From: Amnibacterium sp. CER49
GTDB taxonomy: Bacteria; Actinomycetota; Actinomycetes; Actinomycetales; Microbacteriaceae
Direction of reading: 5' to 3'
DNA: 64,000 nucleotides
Assembly: GCF_029846255.1 (NCBI RefSeq)
Contig: NZ_JARVWQ010000001.1
Coordinates: forward strand, 1,736,001 to 1,800,000
The notes beneath the pieces were generated by a model. That model worked only from the letters and a program-made list of their open reading frames with translations. It was not told where the DNA came from and searched no databases. The position numbers and the translations under genes were made by a program. Below are positions 8,503 through 16,128 of the stretch, piece after piece (within the stretch, counting starts at the first letter, position 1; each line of letters starts with the position of its first letter).

Positions 8503-9717
8503 GTGGAGAAGATCAAGGTCGAGGGCACGGTCGTCGAGCTCGACGGCGACGAGATGACGCGCATCATCTGGCAGTCGATCAAGGACACGCTGATCCACCC
8601 CTACCTCGACGTGGACCTCGAGTACTACGACCTCGGCATCGAGAAGCGCGACGAGACCGACGACCGGATCACGATCGACGCGGCCAACGCCATCAAGAAG
8701 CACGGCGTCGGCGTCAAGTGCGCCACGATCACGCCCGACGAGGCGCGCGTGCAGGAGTTCGGCCTGAAGAAGATGTGGCGCAGCCCGAACGGCACGATCC
8801 GCAACATCCTCGGCGGTGTCATCTTCCGCGAGCCGATCGTCATCTCGAACATCCCGCGGCTCGTGCCGGGCTGGAACAAGCCGATCGTCATCGGCCGCCA
8901 CGCGTTCGGCGACCAGTACCGCGCGACCGACTTCACGTTCGAGGGCGAGGGCACCCTCACCATCAGCTTCCAGCCGAAGGACGGCGGCGAGGCGCGCTCG
9001 TTCGAGGTGTTCCAGTCGCCGGGCGGCGGCGTCGCGATGGCGATGTACAACCTCGACGACTCGATCCGCGACTTCGCCCGCGCGAGCTTCAACTACGGCC
9101 TCGCCCGCAACTACCCCGTCTACCTGTCGACGAAGAACACGATCCTCAAGGCCTACGACGGCCGCTTCAAGGACCTGTTCCAGGAGATCTTCGACGCGGA
9201 GTACAAGGAGCGCTTCGACGCGGCCGGGCTCACCTACGAGCACCGGCTCATCGACGACATGGTCGCCTCGTCCCTGAAGTGGGAGGGCGGCTACGTCTGG
9301 GCGTGCAAGAACTACGACGGCGACGTGCAGTCCGACACGGTGGCGCAGGGCTTCGGCTCGCTCGGCCTCATGACGAGCGTGCTCACGACGCCCGACGGCA
9401 AGGTCGTCGAGGCCGAGGCGGCGCACGGCACCGTGACGCGGCACTACCGCCAGCACCAGCAGGGCAAGCCCACGTCGACGAACCCGATCGCGTCGATCTA
9501 CGCGTGGACGCGGGGGCTCGCCCACCGTGGGAAGCTCGACGGCAACCAGGCGCTGATCGACTTCGCCGACACGCTCGAGGACGTCGTCGTGAAGACGGTC
9601 GAGGGCGGTGCGATGACGAAGGACCTCGCGCTGCTCGTCGGGCCCGAGCAGCAGTGGCAGACCACCGAGGAGTTCCTCGCGACGATCGCCGACAACCTGA
9701 GGACCCGCCTCGGCTGA
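8503..9717 (+). CDS. icd: NADP-dependent isocitrate dehydrogenase (dimeric, eukaryote-like type)
   Basis: 404 aa. Oxidatively decarboxylates isocitrate to 2-oxoglutarate in the TCA cycle and yields NADPH. Recognisable segments include [11 protein letters not shown] near residue 14, the SPNGTIRN phosphosite loop near residue 94, and the [12 protein letters not shown] cofactor segment near residue 305. This is the homodimeric form shared with eukaryotes, not the shorter E. coli type. The GTG at 8503 is chosen because AAGGAG precedes it by 6 nt and homology starts at VEKIKVEG. The open frame reaches 8446 but that part looks like a leader. A strong hairpin follows the stop. Confidence 0.96.
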   Translation: MEKIKVEGTVVELDGDEMTRIIWQSIKDTLIHPYLDVDLEYYDLGIEKRDETDDRITIDAANAIKKHGVGVKCATITPDEARVQEFGLKKMWRSPNGTIRNILGGVIFREPIVISNIPRLVPGWNKPIVIGRHAFGDQYRATDFTFEGEGTLTISFQPKDGGEARSFEVFQSPGGGVAMAMYNLDDSIRDFARASFNYGLARNYPVYLSTKNTILKAYDGRFKDLFQEIFDAEYKERFDAAGLTYEHRLIDDMVASSLKWEGGYVWACKNYDGDVQSDTVAQGFGSLGLMTSVLTTPDGKVVEAEAAHGTVTRHYRQHQQGKPTSTNPIASIYAWTRGLAHRGKLDGNQALIDFADTLEDVVVKTVEGGAMTKDLALLVGPEQQWQTTEEFLATIADNLRTRLG

Positions 9718-9735
9718 GGCCGGACGGGAACGGCA

Positions 9736-9770
9736 CGAGGGCCGGCGGACTTCGCGTCCGCCGGCCCTCG
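9736..9770. terminator. Bidirectional terminator between icd and hsp20
   Basis: A perfect 15-bp GC-rich stem (9736-9750 / 9756-9770) with a TTCGC loop lies 18 nt after the icd stop and 17 nt from the convergent hsp20 stop. Confidence 0.85.
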
Positions 9771-9787
9771 CTCGTCGTCGGAGGCGG

Positions 9788-10255
9788 TCAGCTCCGGATC
9801 GCCGACTGCCCCTGCTGCTGCGTGCCGACCTGCTGGGTGCCGACCTGCTGGGTCGAGCCGGTGCTCGACACCTCGATCTTCCGCGGCTTCGCGCGCTCGC
9901 TCACCGGGATGGTGATCGACAGCACGCCGTTCTCGTACGTGGCGGTGATGCGCTCGGTGTCGAGCCCGTCGCCGAGGCTCAGCTGCCGAAGGAAGGAGCC
10001 GCTCTGCCGCTCGTGGGCGAGCCACTGCACGCCCTGCGCGTCGCGCAGCGTGCGCTCGGCGCGGATGGTCAGCAGCTGCCCGTCGACGTCGATGTCGACG
10101 CTGCCCGGGTCGACCCCCGGCAGGTCGGCGTTCAGCACGTAGTGGTCCCCGTCGCGGTACAGGTCCATCGGCATGACCCGCGGGCTCTGGGCGCTGCCCA
10201 GCAGGGCGGTGGTCATGCGGTCCAGCTCACGGAACGGGTCGAAGTTCATCGCCAT
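9788..10255 (-). CDS. hsp20: Small heat-shock protein, Hsp20/alpha-crystallin family
   Basis: 155 aa ATP-independent holdase. FDPFRELDRM at the N-terminus is typical of actinobacterial Hsp18/Hsp20. The alpha-crystallin domain spans about residues 30-130 and contains the ENGVLSITIPV end motif. The ATG at 10255 is preceded by AAAGGA. The frame stays open upstream, but that part carries the operators. The C-terminal tail is unusual: Gln-rich with a duplicated QQVGT unit encoded by a 15-bp direct repeat at 9822-9851. The IxI-type anchor motif is not evident. Upstream lie CIRCE-like and HAIR-like operators, so heat induction through HrcA and HspR is likely. Confidence 0.93.
   Translation of the reverse strand: MAMNFDPFRELDRMTTALLGSAQSPRVMPMDLYRDGDHYVLNADLPGVDPGSVDIDVDGQLLTIRAERTLRDAQGVQWLAHERQSGSFLRQLSLGDGLDTERITATYENGVLSITIPVSERAKPRKIEVSSTGSTQQVGTQQVGTQQQGQSAIRS
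9822..9851. repeat. 15-bp tandem duplication in the hsp20 3' end
   Basis: GTGCCGACCTGCTGG occurs twice back to back. On the coding strand it encodes the repeated QQVGT in the Gln-rich tail. Confidence 0.85.
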
Positions 10256-10297
10256 TGCTCGTCCTTTCGCTCGCTGCGCTCCCGGGGTGGGAGCCGG

Positions 10298-10318
10298 GTT
10301 GAGCGGACCTCGCTCAAC
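10298..10318. promoter_or_regulatory. HAIR-like operator (HspR site) upstream of hsp20
   Basis: GTTGAGC-N7-GCTCAAC is a perfect inverted repeat. The core TTGAG-N9-CTCAA matches the HAIR consensus CTTGAGT-N7-ACTCAAG in both bases and spacing. It lies 43-63 nt upstream of the hsp20 ATG, in the expected 5' untranslated region. Confidence 0.8.
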
Positions 10319-10328
10319 ACGCACGAGG

Positions 10329-10355
10329 TTAGCACTCGGCGTGGTGGAGTGCCAG
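10329..10355. promoter_or_regulatory. CIRCE-like operator (HrcA site) over the hsp20 promoter
   Basis: TTAGCACTC-N9-GAGTGCCAG: the left arm is identical to the CIRCE consensus and the right arm matches 7 of 9 positions, with exact 9-nt spacing. On the minus strand the element contains TAACCT, a TANNNT -10, with CTGGCA 18 nt upstream as a weak -35. Bound HrcA would therefore cover the promoter. Confidence 0.85.
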
Positions 10356-10376
10356 GTCCTGGCGAACTCGAAGGAT

Positions 10377-10396
10377 GCTTCAGGCGCTCCTGAAGC
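10377..10396. repeat. Perfect 8-bp inverted repeat upstream of the hsp20 promoter
   Basis: GCTTCAGG-CGCT-CCTGAAGC lies 22 nt beyond the CIRCE-like element on the promoter-distal side. It could be a third regulator site. No known operator is recognised. Confidence 0.5.
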
Positions 10397-10460
10397 GACA
10401 TGCCTCGCCGACGCCGCCACCGACCGCGGCGCGCCGCGGGAGGGAACGGCGTCGCGCCGC

Positions 10461-10489
10461 CGCGGATCCGGCAGAGCGGCGGATCCGCG
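10461..10489 (-). terminator. Hairpin downstream of purU
   Basis: Perfect 10-bp arms CGCGGATCCG / CGGATCCGCG with a 9-nt loop lie in the 279-nt gap between purU and the hsp20 control region (10397-10675). They could end the purU transcript before the hsp20 promoter. I see no gene in that gap. Confidence 0.4.
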
Positions 10490-10675
10490 ACCCATTCGGA
10501 CCAGGGTCCGGATCGGGTGCCGTCGTCCGCATCCGTGGTCGAGCGGGTCGGGGACGCGAGCCGGATCCCTGGCCGAGCCGGGAGGGATCACTCGCCCCGC
10601 TTCAGGACGCGGCGCAGGCCCGGAAGGACAGCCTTCGACCCGGCGTCCCGGCGCCGCCCCTCGGTGGCCCCGAGG

Positions 10676-11548
10676 TCACCGGAAGATGATGGTGCGGCGG
10701 CCGTCGAGCAGCACGCGGTCCTCCGCGAACCAGCGCACCGCCTGCGTGAGCGTGCGGCTCTCCTCGTCCTGACCGATGGCGACGAGCTCGCGCACGGAGT
10801 GCGCATGGTCGACCCGCACCACGTTCTGCTCGATGATCGGCCCCTCGTCGAGGTCGCTCGTCACGAAGTGCGCCGTCGCCCCGATCAGCTTGACGCCGCG
10901 CTCGTGCGCCTGCTTGTACGGGTTCGCGCCCTTGAAGCCCGGCAGGAACGAGTGGTGGATGTTGATGATGCGGCCGGCGAGGCGCTCGCAGAGGGCGGGG
11001 GAGAGGATCTGCATGTACCGGGCGAGCACCACGAGCTCGACGTCGTGCTCCTCGACCGCGGCGACCACGCGCTCCTCGAAGGCCTGCTTCGTCGCGGGAT
11101 CCGCGACCGCGTGCGCCTCGAACGGGACCCCGTAGAACCCGGCGAGCCCCGCGAGCGTCGCGTGGTTGCCGAGCACCAGCGGGATCTCGATCGGCAGCAG
11201 CCCCGAGCGCTGCCGGAACAGCAGGTCGTTCAGGCAGTGCGCCGCGGTCGAGACGAGCACGAGGGTGCGCAGCGGCCGGCCGACCACGTCGAGCCGCCAC
11301 TCGGCCGAGAACTCGGCGGCCACCCGGCCGAGGTGCGCAGCGAGCTGCTCGCGCGTCGCGGCCGACTCGACCTGGAGGCGCATGAAGAAGCGGCCGGTGT
11401 CGGCGCTGCTGAACTGCTGGCTCTCGGTGATGTTGCCGGCGGCCGCGACGACGGCGCCGCTGACCGCGTGCACGATGCCCGGCCGGTCGGGGCAGACGAG
11501 GGTCAGGACCCAGTGGGTGCTCCCGGTCACGGCGCTCACTGTATCCAC
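10676..11548 (-). CDS. purU: Formyltetrahydrofolate deformylase
   Basis: 290 aa. Hydrolyses 10-formyl-THF to formate and THF, balancing the folate one-carbon pool. An N-terminal ACT domain (about residues 12-90, starting VLTLVCPDRPGIV) precedes a formyltransferase-fold domain with the INIHHSFLPGFKGANPY motif (Asn and His of the active site) and a downstream SDLDEGPII segment carrying the Asp. Normal length. Its substrate is used by PurN and PurH and produced by FolD, all encoded within 20 kb. GTP-type regulation by Met/Gly through the ACT domain is known for E. coli PurU and possible here. Confidence 0.95.
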   Translation of the reverse strand: MDTVSAVTGSTHWVLTLVCPDRPGIVHAVSGAVVAAAGNITESQQFSSADTGRFFMRLQVESAATREQLAAHLGRVAAEFSAEWRLDVVGRPLRTLVLVSTAAHCLNDLLFRQRSGLLPIEIPLVLGNHATLAGLAGFYGVPFEAHAVADPATKQAFEERVVAAVEEHDVELVVLARYMQILSPALCERLAGRIINIHHSFLPGFKGANPYKQAHERGVKLIGATAHFVTSDLDEGPIIEQNVVRVDHAHSVRELVAIGQDEESRTLTQAVRWFAEDRVLLDGRRTIIFR

Positions 11549-11593
11549 AGCCCTTCTCCATCCGTGGGACGCAGGCGCGTCACCGGGAGCGTT

Positions 11594-11599
11594 TAGTGT
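11594..11599 (+). promoter_or_regulatory. -10 box candidate for the moxR operon
   Basis: TAGTGT matches TANNNT. Transcription from about 11606 would leave a leader of roughly 23 nt containing the purine-rich GAAGAGAAGGG, pointing to initiation near 11629-11632. Confidence 0.45.
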
Positions 11600-11628
11600 G
11601 ATCCCACTCTGACGAAGAGAAGGGCCCG

Positions 11629-12612
11629 ATCATCGACCGTCCCGCACTCGATGCCGAGACGCTGGAGGACGTCCGCCCGATCGCCGAGCGCATCCTGGCG
11701 GCGGTCGCCACGGTCATCGACGGCAAGGACGAGGTCATCCGCGCGGCCCTCGCGGTCATGCTGGCGGGCGGTCACCTGCTCATCGAGGACGTCCCGGGCG
11801 TCGGCAAGACGATGCTCGCCAAGGCGCTCGCCCGCGCCACCGGCGGCACCGTGAGCCGCATCCAGTTCACGCCCGACCTGCTGCCCTCCGACGTCACCGG
11901 CGTCTCGGTCTTCGACCAGAGCAGCGGACGCTTCGAGTTCAAGTCCGGGGCGGTGTTCGCGAACGTCGTCATCGGCGACGAGATCAACCGCGCGTCCCCG
12001 AAGACGCAGTCGGCCCTGCTCGAGTGCATGGAGGAGAGCCAGGTCACCGTCGACGGCGCCACCTGGCCGCTGCCCGAGCCGTTCACGGTCGTCGCGACCC
12101 AGAACCCGGTCGACATGGAGGGCACCTACGTGCTGCCCGAGGCGCAGCGCGACCGCTTCATGGCCCGCATCTCCATGGGGTACCCCGACCAGGAGTCCGA
12201 GCGGGCGATGCTCCGCTCGCACGACCGGGTCGACCCGATCGACGCTCTCGAGCCGGTGCTCCCGCCCGGCCGGTTCGCCGGGCTCGCGATCGCCGCTCGC
12301 GACGTGTTCGTCTCCCATGCCGTCGAGACCTACGTGCTCGAGATCGTGGCCGCCACCCGCACGCATCCCGAGGTGCGGCTCGGCGCGAGCCCGCGGGCGA
12401 GCCTGCAGCTCGTGCGCGCCGCGAAGGCCGCCGCGCTGCTCGACGGCCGCGACTTCGTGCTGCCCGACGACGTCGAGGCGCTCGCGCCCACCGTGCTCGC
12501 GCACCGGCTCGTGCTCCGCCGCACCGGGGTCGACTCCCGCGACGGGCAGACCGCTGCGGCGATCAAGATCGTCGAGCGGGTGGTGAAGACCACGCCCGTC
12601 CCCCTGCAGTGA
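11629..12612 (+). CDS. MoxR-family AAA+ ATPase (first copy)
   Basis: About 327 aa. Walker A GVGKT, Walker B GDEINRASPKTQSALLECMEE and sensor TQNPVDMEGTYVLPEAQRD-type segments define a MoxR ATPase, thought to act as a chaperone for partners with DUF58/VWA domains. The first ATG in frame (11758) would remove the conserved helix before Walker A (VIDGKDEVIRAALAV). The frame is open back to a TGA at 11599 but has no ATG, GTG or TTG before 11758. The ribosome binding site AGAGAAGGG points to ATC at 11629 or 11632, so the start is a rare codon or a sequence change. The stop overlaps the DUF58 GTG. Confidence 0.85.
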   Translation: MIDRPALDAETLEDVRPIAERILAAVATVIDGKDEVIRAALAVMLAGGHLLIEDVPGVGKTMLAKALARATGGTVSRIQFTPDLLPSDVTGVSVFDQSSGRFEFKSGAVFANVVIGDEINRASPKTQSALLECMEESQVTVDGATWPLPEPFTVVATQNPVDMEGTYVLPEAQRDRFMARISMGYPDQESERAMLRSHDRVDPIDALEPVLPPGRFAGLAIAARDVFVSHAVETYVLEIVAATRTHPEVRLGASPRASLQLVRAAKAAALLDGRDFVLPDDVEALAPTVLAHRLVLRRTGVDSRDGQTAAAIKIVERVVKTTPVPLQ

Positions 12613-13790
12613 GGCTCCGGTTCGCGAGGCCCCGCCTCGACGACCTGCCGCCCGTACGGCTCACCGCGCGCGGCTGGCTGCTCGCCGGCGCCGCGATCGT
12701 CGGCCTGCTGGTCGCCTACATCGCCGGGTGGCCCGCCCTGCTCGCGGTCTCCCTCTTCTGCGGCGCCGCGGTCGCCGCCGGCGTGGTCGTGACGATGCTC
12801 GCCCCGATCAGCATCGACGTCGAGCGGCGCATCGCGCCCGACGTGACGGAGCCGCGGCGGCCGGTCACGGTGCGGCTCACGATCGGCGGGTCGGTGGCCG
12901 CGGGATCCGAGTGGACGGACATCGTGCCGGTGTCGCTGCAGCTCACCGGCCGGGCCTCGGGCCGCCTGCCGCGCCTCGGTGCCGGCCTCGCCGCGACGGA
13001 GGCCGAGTACGTCGTGACCCCGAAGCGGCGCGGCATCGCCACCATCGGGCCGCTGCGCCTCGAGCGCACCGACGCGCTCGGCGTCGCGGTCGCGATGCGG
13101 CGGGGCGGCGGCAGCGCGAGCCTCACCGTGCTCCCCACGGTGCACGAGCTCGTGCCCCCCGGCGCCGCGACCCGCGCCGACCTCGATCCCGACGCGGTGG
13201 CCGTGTTCGGCCTGACCGGCGACCAGCGCGACATCATCGCTCGCGAGTACCGGGCCGGCGACCCGATGCGGCAGGTCGACTGGCGGGCCACCGCCCACCG
13301 AGGCGAGCTCATGGTGCGCTCCGAGGCCGCCGCCGCAGCGCTGTCGACCGCGCTCGTGTTCGACGTGCGCGAGATGATCTGGAACGACCCGCTCGTGTTC
13401 GAGTGGGCGATCGAGTGCGTGGCGTCGCTCGTCGCCGCCGTCGATGCCCGCGGCTCGACCGTCCGGCTCGCCACCGACCTCGCAGGCCCGATCGCCACGG
13501 ACGGCGACGCCGCGCTGCTCGCCCTCGCGACGGTCGCCACCGCCGACGGCAACGTCAAGCCCGCGGACCTCGTGCGCCGCGTGCGCGGCGAGCACGTGCA
13601 GGTGCTCCACGTGGTCACGGGCGCTCGCGGCGCGGGTGACCTCGAGCAGCTGCCGCCCGCCGGGCAGGGTCTCGTCGGCCTCGTCTCGGTGGTCGGTGCG
13701 GTGTCGCAGCAGGTGAGGGTGCCGCGCGGCTGGCGGGTCACCGTGCTCGACCCGCGCCGGCCCGTGGAGGAGGCGTGGTCCCGTGCCTGA
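12609..13790 (+). CDS. DUF58 domain protein (first copy)
   Basis: 393 aa. Two adjacent membrane helices (about residues 18-60) are followed by a beta-rich stretch and the DUF58 core. The signature REYRAGDPMRQVDWRATAHRGELMVR lies near residue 213, given here by its key residues Y, GD, I/QVDWR and RG. The C-terminal half resembles a VWA-like fold. DUF58 proteins accompany MoxR ATPases and TgpA-type transglutaminases, and the module is usually linked to envelope function. The exact role is unknown. GTG start overlaps the moxR stop (GTGA), and the end overlaps tgpA by 8 bp. Confidence 0.88.
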   Translation: MRLRFARPRLDDLPPVRLTARGWLLAGAAIVGLLVAYIAGWPALLAVSLFCGAAVAAGVVVTMLAPISIDVERRIAPDVTEPRRPVTVRLTIGGSVAAGSEWTDIVPVSLQLTGRASGRLPRLGAGLAATEAEYVVTPKRRGIATIGPLRLERTDALGVAVAMRRGGGSASLTVLPTVHELVPPGAATRADLDPDAVAVFGLTGDQRDIIAREYRAGDPMRQVDWRATAHRGELMVRSEAAAAALSTALVFDVREMIWNDPLVFEWAIECVASLVAAVDARGSTVRLATDLAGPIATDGDAALLALATVATADGNVKPADLVRRVRGEHVQVLHVVTGARGAGDLEQLPPAGQGLVGLVSVVGAVSQQVRVPRGWRVTVLDPRRPVEEAWSRA

Positions 13791-16023
13791 GCGCACCGGA
13801 TCGCTCTCCGCCGCGGGCACCATCGCGGTGATCGTCGCCACCCTCTCGTTCCTGCCGATCGTGCAGGGCACCGGCTGGTGGACGCTCTCCATCGTCTTCT
13901 GCGCGGTGGCGGTCGCGGTCAGCGCGGGCTCCCGGGCGCTCGGGGCGACGCACGCGGCCGCGGCGATCCTCGGCCTCACGACGATCCCGATGCTCGCGAC
14001 CGCGGTCGACGGCGCCGGGCAGGGCCTGCTGCTCGTGCTGCCGACGACGGCGTCCTCCCTCACGGTGAACCAGACGCTCGCCGACGCCTCCGCGCAGATC
14101 TACGCCGACACCGTGCCGGCCGGAGCGACCCCCGGCATCGAGCTGCTCATCGCGGCCGGCGCGGCCACGGCTGCGGTGCTCGTCGACCTCGTCGCCGTCG
14201 GCCTCCGCGCCCCCCTGCCGGCCATGCTCATCGTGCTCGCCCTCGCGATCGTGCCCGGCAAGGCGTTGCGCACCGGCACGAACGGCTGGCTGCTCGTCGC
14301 GGTCGCCGCGACGGTGCTGCTCGTCATCGGTGCCGACCGCTGGGCGCGGGGCGCAGCCCCGCGGCTCTCCGGCCTCGCGGGCGGCGGCGCCCTCGCGCTC
14401 GTGCTCGCTCTGCTCGCGCAGGTCGTGCTGCCCGCACCGCTCGTGCAGACGGCCGAGGGCCTGCCGCTCCAGCCGCTGTTCGGGCCGGGCGCCGACCCCC
14501 TCATCCGCCTCGGCGACAACCTGCGGCGGGGTCCGAAGACCCCGGTGCTCTCGTACGAGACGACGTCGAAGCAGGACGTCTACCTGCGGCTCGCCGTGCT
14601 CGAGGACTTCACCGGGTCGACGTGGTCGCCGCAGGGCGCCGACCGCTTCGCCGGCGACACCGCCGCGCCGTCCGCGCCCGGCCTGCTGAAGGAGTCGGCC
14701 GTCCGCACCGCCGTCACCCGCGTCACCGCCGCCGACGGATCGGCGATCGGCGAGCGGCTGCCGCTGCCGTACCCGGCCGAGCAGGTGCTCGGCGTGCAGG
14801 GCTTCGCGTGGGACAGCCACGGGCTGACCCTCCTGCGGCGCGACGAGTCGGCGCCCATCGAGCACTACACGGTCGTCACCGCCGAGGTCGACACCAGCGC
14901 CCCTGCGCTCCGCGGCGCCAGCACCTCCGTGCCGTCAGGCGACCCCGAGACGCTGCGGATGCCGAAGGACGTGCCGACGGTGGTGCGGCAGACCGCCGAC
15001 AGCTGGACCGGCGCGGCCCGCACGCCGTACGGCAAGGCGCTCGCCATCCAGAACCACCTCCGCAGCGGCACGTTCCTCTACGACGAGCAGACACCGGCGC
15101 AGAACGGCTACGACGGTGACGGCCTCGGCGTGATCGCGAAGTTCCTGCAGGTGAAGGCCGGGTACTGCGTGCACTTCGCGTCGACGATGGCGGTCATGGC
15201 CCGCCTCGAAGGCATCCCGTCCCGGGTGGTCGTCGGCTACCAGCCGGGGGAGCGCACCATCGTCGACAGCACCGCGACCTACTCCGTCTCGAGCGACGAC
15301 CTGCACGCGTGGCCCGAGCTGTACTTCGACGCGATCGGGTGGGTGCGGTTCGAGCCGACACCCGGGCGGGGAACGGTGCCGACCTACGCGCCGGTGCCGC
15401 AGCAGTCCGCCGAGGCGAGCCTCGACCCGAAGCAGCGCGGCAGCGCCGCGCCGACCGTCGCCCCGACCGCGGCGGCCTCGGGTGTGAACGGCGGCCACCG
15501 CAGCGACCCGGCCTCCGTGGTCCTCCCGGTGCTCCGCGGCGTCGGCATCGGCGCCGGCGTGGTCGTCCTGCTCCTGCTGCCCGCGCTGCTCCGCGTGCTG
15601 CTGCGGCGCCGCCGCTTCGCCCGGCTGAGACGGGCAGGGCCCGCCGAGGTCGGCTGGCGCGAGATCCTCGACACCGGTGCCGATCTCGGGCTGCCGCCGC
15701 CGAAGGGGCTGAGCCCGCGCGGCGCCGAGCAGGCGCTGCAGCGCGACCTCGCGCCGCGCGCCGCGCCCGCCCTCGCCCGGGTGCGCGGCGCCTACGAGCG
15801 CACCTCGTACGGCACCAGCACCGCGACCGTGGCGCCCGAGGACGTCGACGCCGTGATCGAGGGCTTCCGCGACCGCGCGTCGCTGCCGGCCAGGGTTCGG
15901 GCCGCGCTCGCGCCGCGGTCGCTGCTGCTGCGCACACGGCCTGCCGCGCGGCGTCCGCGGGCACGTAGGATCGGCTCGTCGCGACTGGCGTTCAGGTGGA
16001 CCAAACCACCGGGGAGCGACTGA
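13783..16023 (+). CDS. TgpA-like membrane transglutaminase (DUF3488, transglutaminase core, DUF4129)
   Basis: 746 aa. About six N-terminal membrane helices (residues 10-230), then an extracytoplasmic transglutaminase-like domain with Cys462 in GYCVHFAS and His508 in LHAWPEL. The usual FDPT end is FEPT (Glu524). One more helix (about 580-605) and a cytoplasmic DUF4129 tail follow. Cys-His geometry implies an active thiol enzyme. Substrate unknown. The last 15 or so codons coincide with the ZTP riboswitch at 15976-16052, and the TGA lies inside the aptamer, so the C-terminal RRIGSSRLAFRW... tail is probably a by-product of RNA sequence. Confidence 0.9.
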   Translation: MPERTGSLSAAGTIAVIVATLSFLPIVQGTGWWTLSIVFCAVAVAVSAGSRALGATHAAAAILGLTTIPMLATAVDGAGQGLLLVLPTTASSLTVNQTLADASAQIYADTVPAGATPGIELLIAAGAATAAVLVDLVAVGLRAPLPAMLIVLALAIVPGKALRTGTNGWLLVAVAATVLLVIGADRWARGAAPRLSGLAGGGALALVLALLAQVVLPAPLVQTAEGLPLQPLFGPGADPLIRLGDNLRRGPKTPVLSYETTSKQDVYLRLAVLEDFTGSTWSPQGADRFAGDTAAPSAPGLLKESAVRTAVTRVTAADGSAIGERLPLPYPAEQVLGVQGFAWDSHGLTLLRRDESAPIEHYTVVTAEVDTSAPALRGASTSVPSGDPETLRMPKDVPTVVRQTADSWTGAARTPYGKALAIQNHLRSGTFLYDEQTPAQNGYDGDGLGVIAKFLQVKAGYCVHFASTMAVMARLEGIPSRVVVGYQPGERTIVDSTATYSVSSDDLHAWPELYFDAIGWVRFEPTPGRGTVPTYAPVPQQSAEASLDPKQRGSAAPTVAPTAAASGVNGGHRSDPASVVLPVLRGVGIGAGVVVLLLLPALLRVLLRRRRFARLRRAGPAEVGWREILDTGADLGLPPPKGLSPRGAEQALQRDLAPRAAPALARVRGAYERTSYGTSTATVAPEDVDAVIEGFRDRASLPARVRAALAPRSLLLRTRPAARRPRARRIGSSRLAFRWTKPPGSD
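15966..15971 (+). promoter_or_regulatory. -10 box for the riboswitch-glyA-folD transcript, inside tgpA
   Basis: TAGGAT fits TANNNT and lies within the tgpA coding region. A start about 7 nt later would begin the RNA almost exactly at the 5' base of the ZTP aptamer (about 15977). Confidence 0.55.
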
Positions 16024-16052
16024 GACGGACCTGCCGCACGCCTGGGCCGGCC
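15976..16052 (+). ncRNA. ZTP (pfl) riboswitch controlling glyA-folD
   Basis: The hallmark elements occur in order: a GTCGC strand, the conserved GACTGGCG, a GGTGG...CCACC hairpin, GGGGAGC, the closing GCGAC, a linker, and finally the CGCCTGGGC block at 16039-16047. This is the ZTP aptamer layout, known upstream of glyA, folD and purine genes. ZMP/ZTP accumulates when 10-formyl-THF is short and turns expression on. A hairpin CGCACG / CGTGCG (16059-16074) follows. Its left arm repeats a segment of the aptamer's 3' domain (16035-16040), so the right arm could pair with either, a plausible switch. The aptamer overlaps the tgpA 3' end. Confidence 0.88.
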
Positions 16053-16058
16053 ACGAAC

Positions 16059-16074
16059 CGCACGCACCCGTGCG
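16059..16074 (+). promoter_or_regulatory. Candidate expression-platform hairpin of the ZTP riboswitch
   Basis: Stem CGCACG / CGTGCG with a 4-nt loop. The same CGCACG also occurs at 16035-16040 inside the aptamer 3' domain, allowing mutually exclusive pairing. No T-run follows, so transcription termination or another mode cannot be told apart. Confidence 0.4.
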
Positions 16075-16128
16075 CCGAATCCCGTCCGAACCCGGAGCGC
16101 CTCGCGCTCGAACCCTAGGAGCCAGGTC

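Noticed and set aside
10256-10591. Longer hsp20 reading frame
   Set aside because: It would translate the CIRCE-like and HAIR-like operators. The conserved N-terminus and AAAGGA site support the ATG at 10255.
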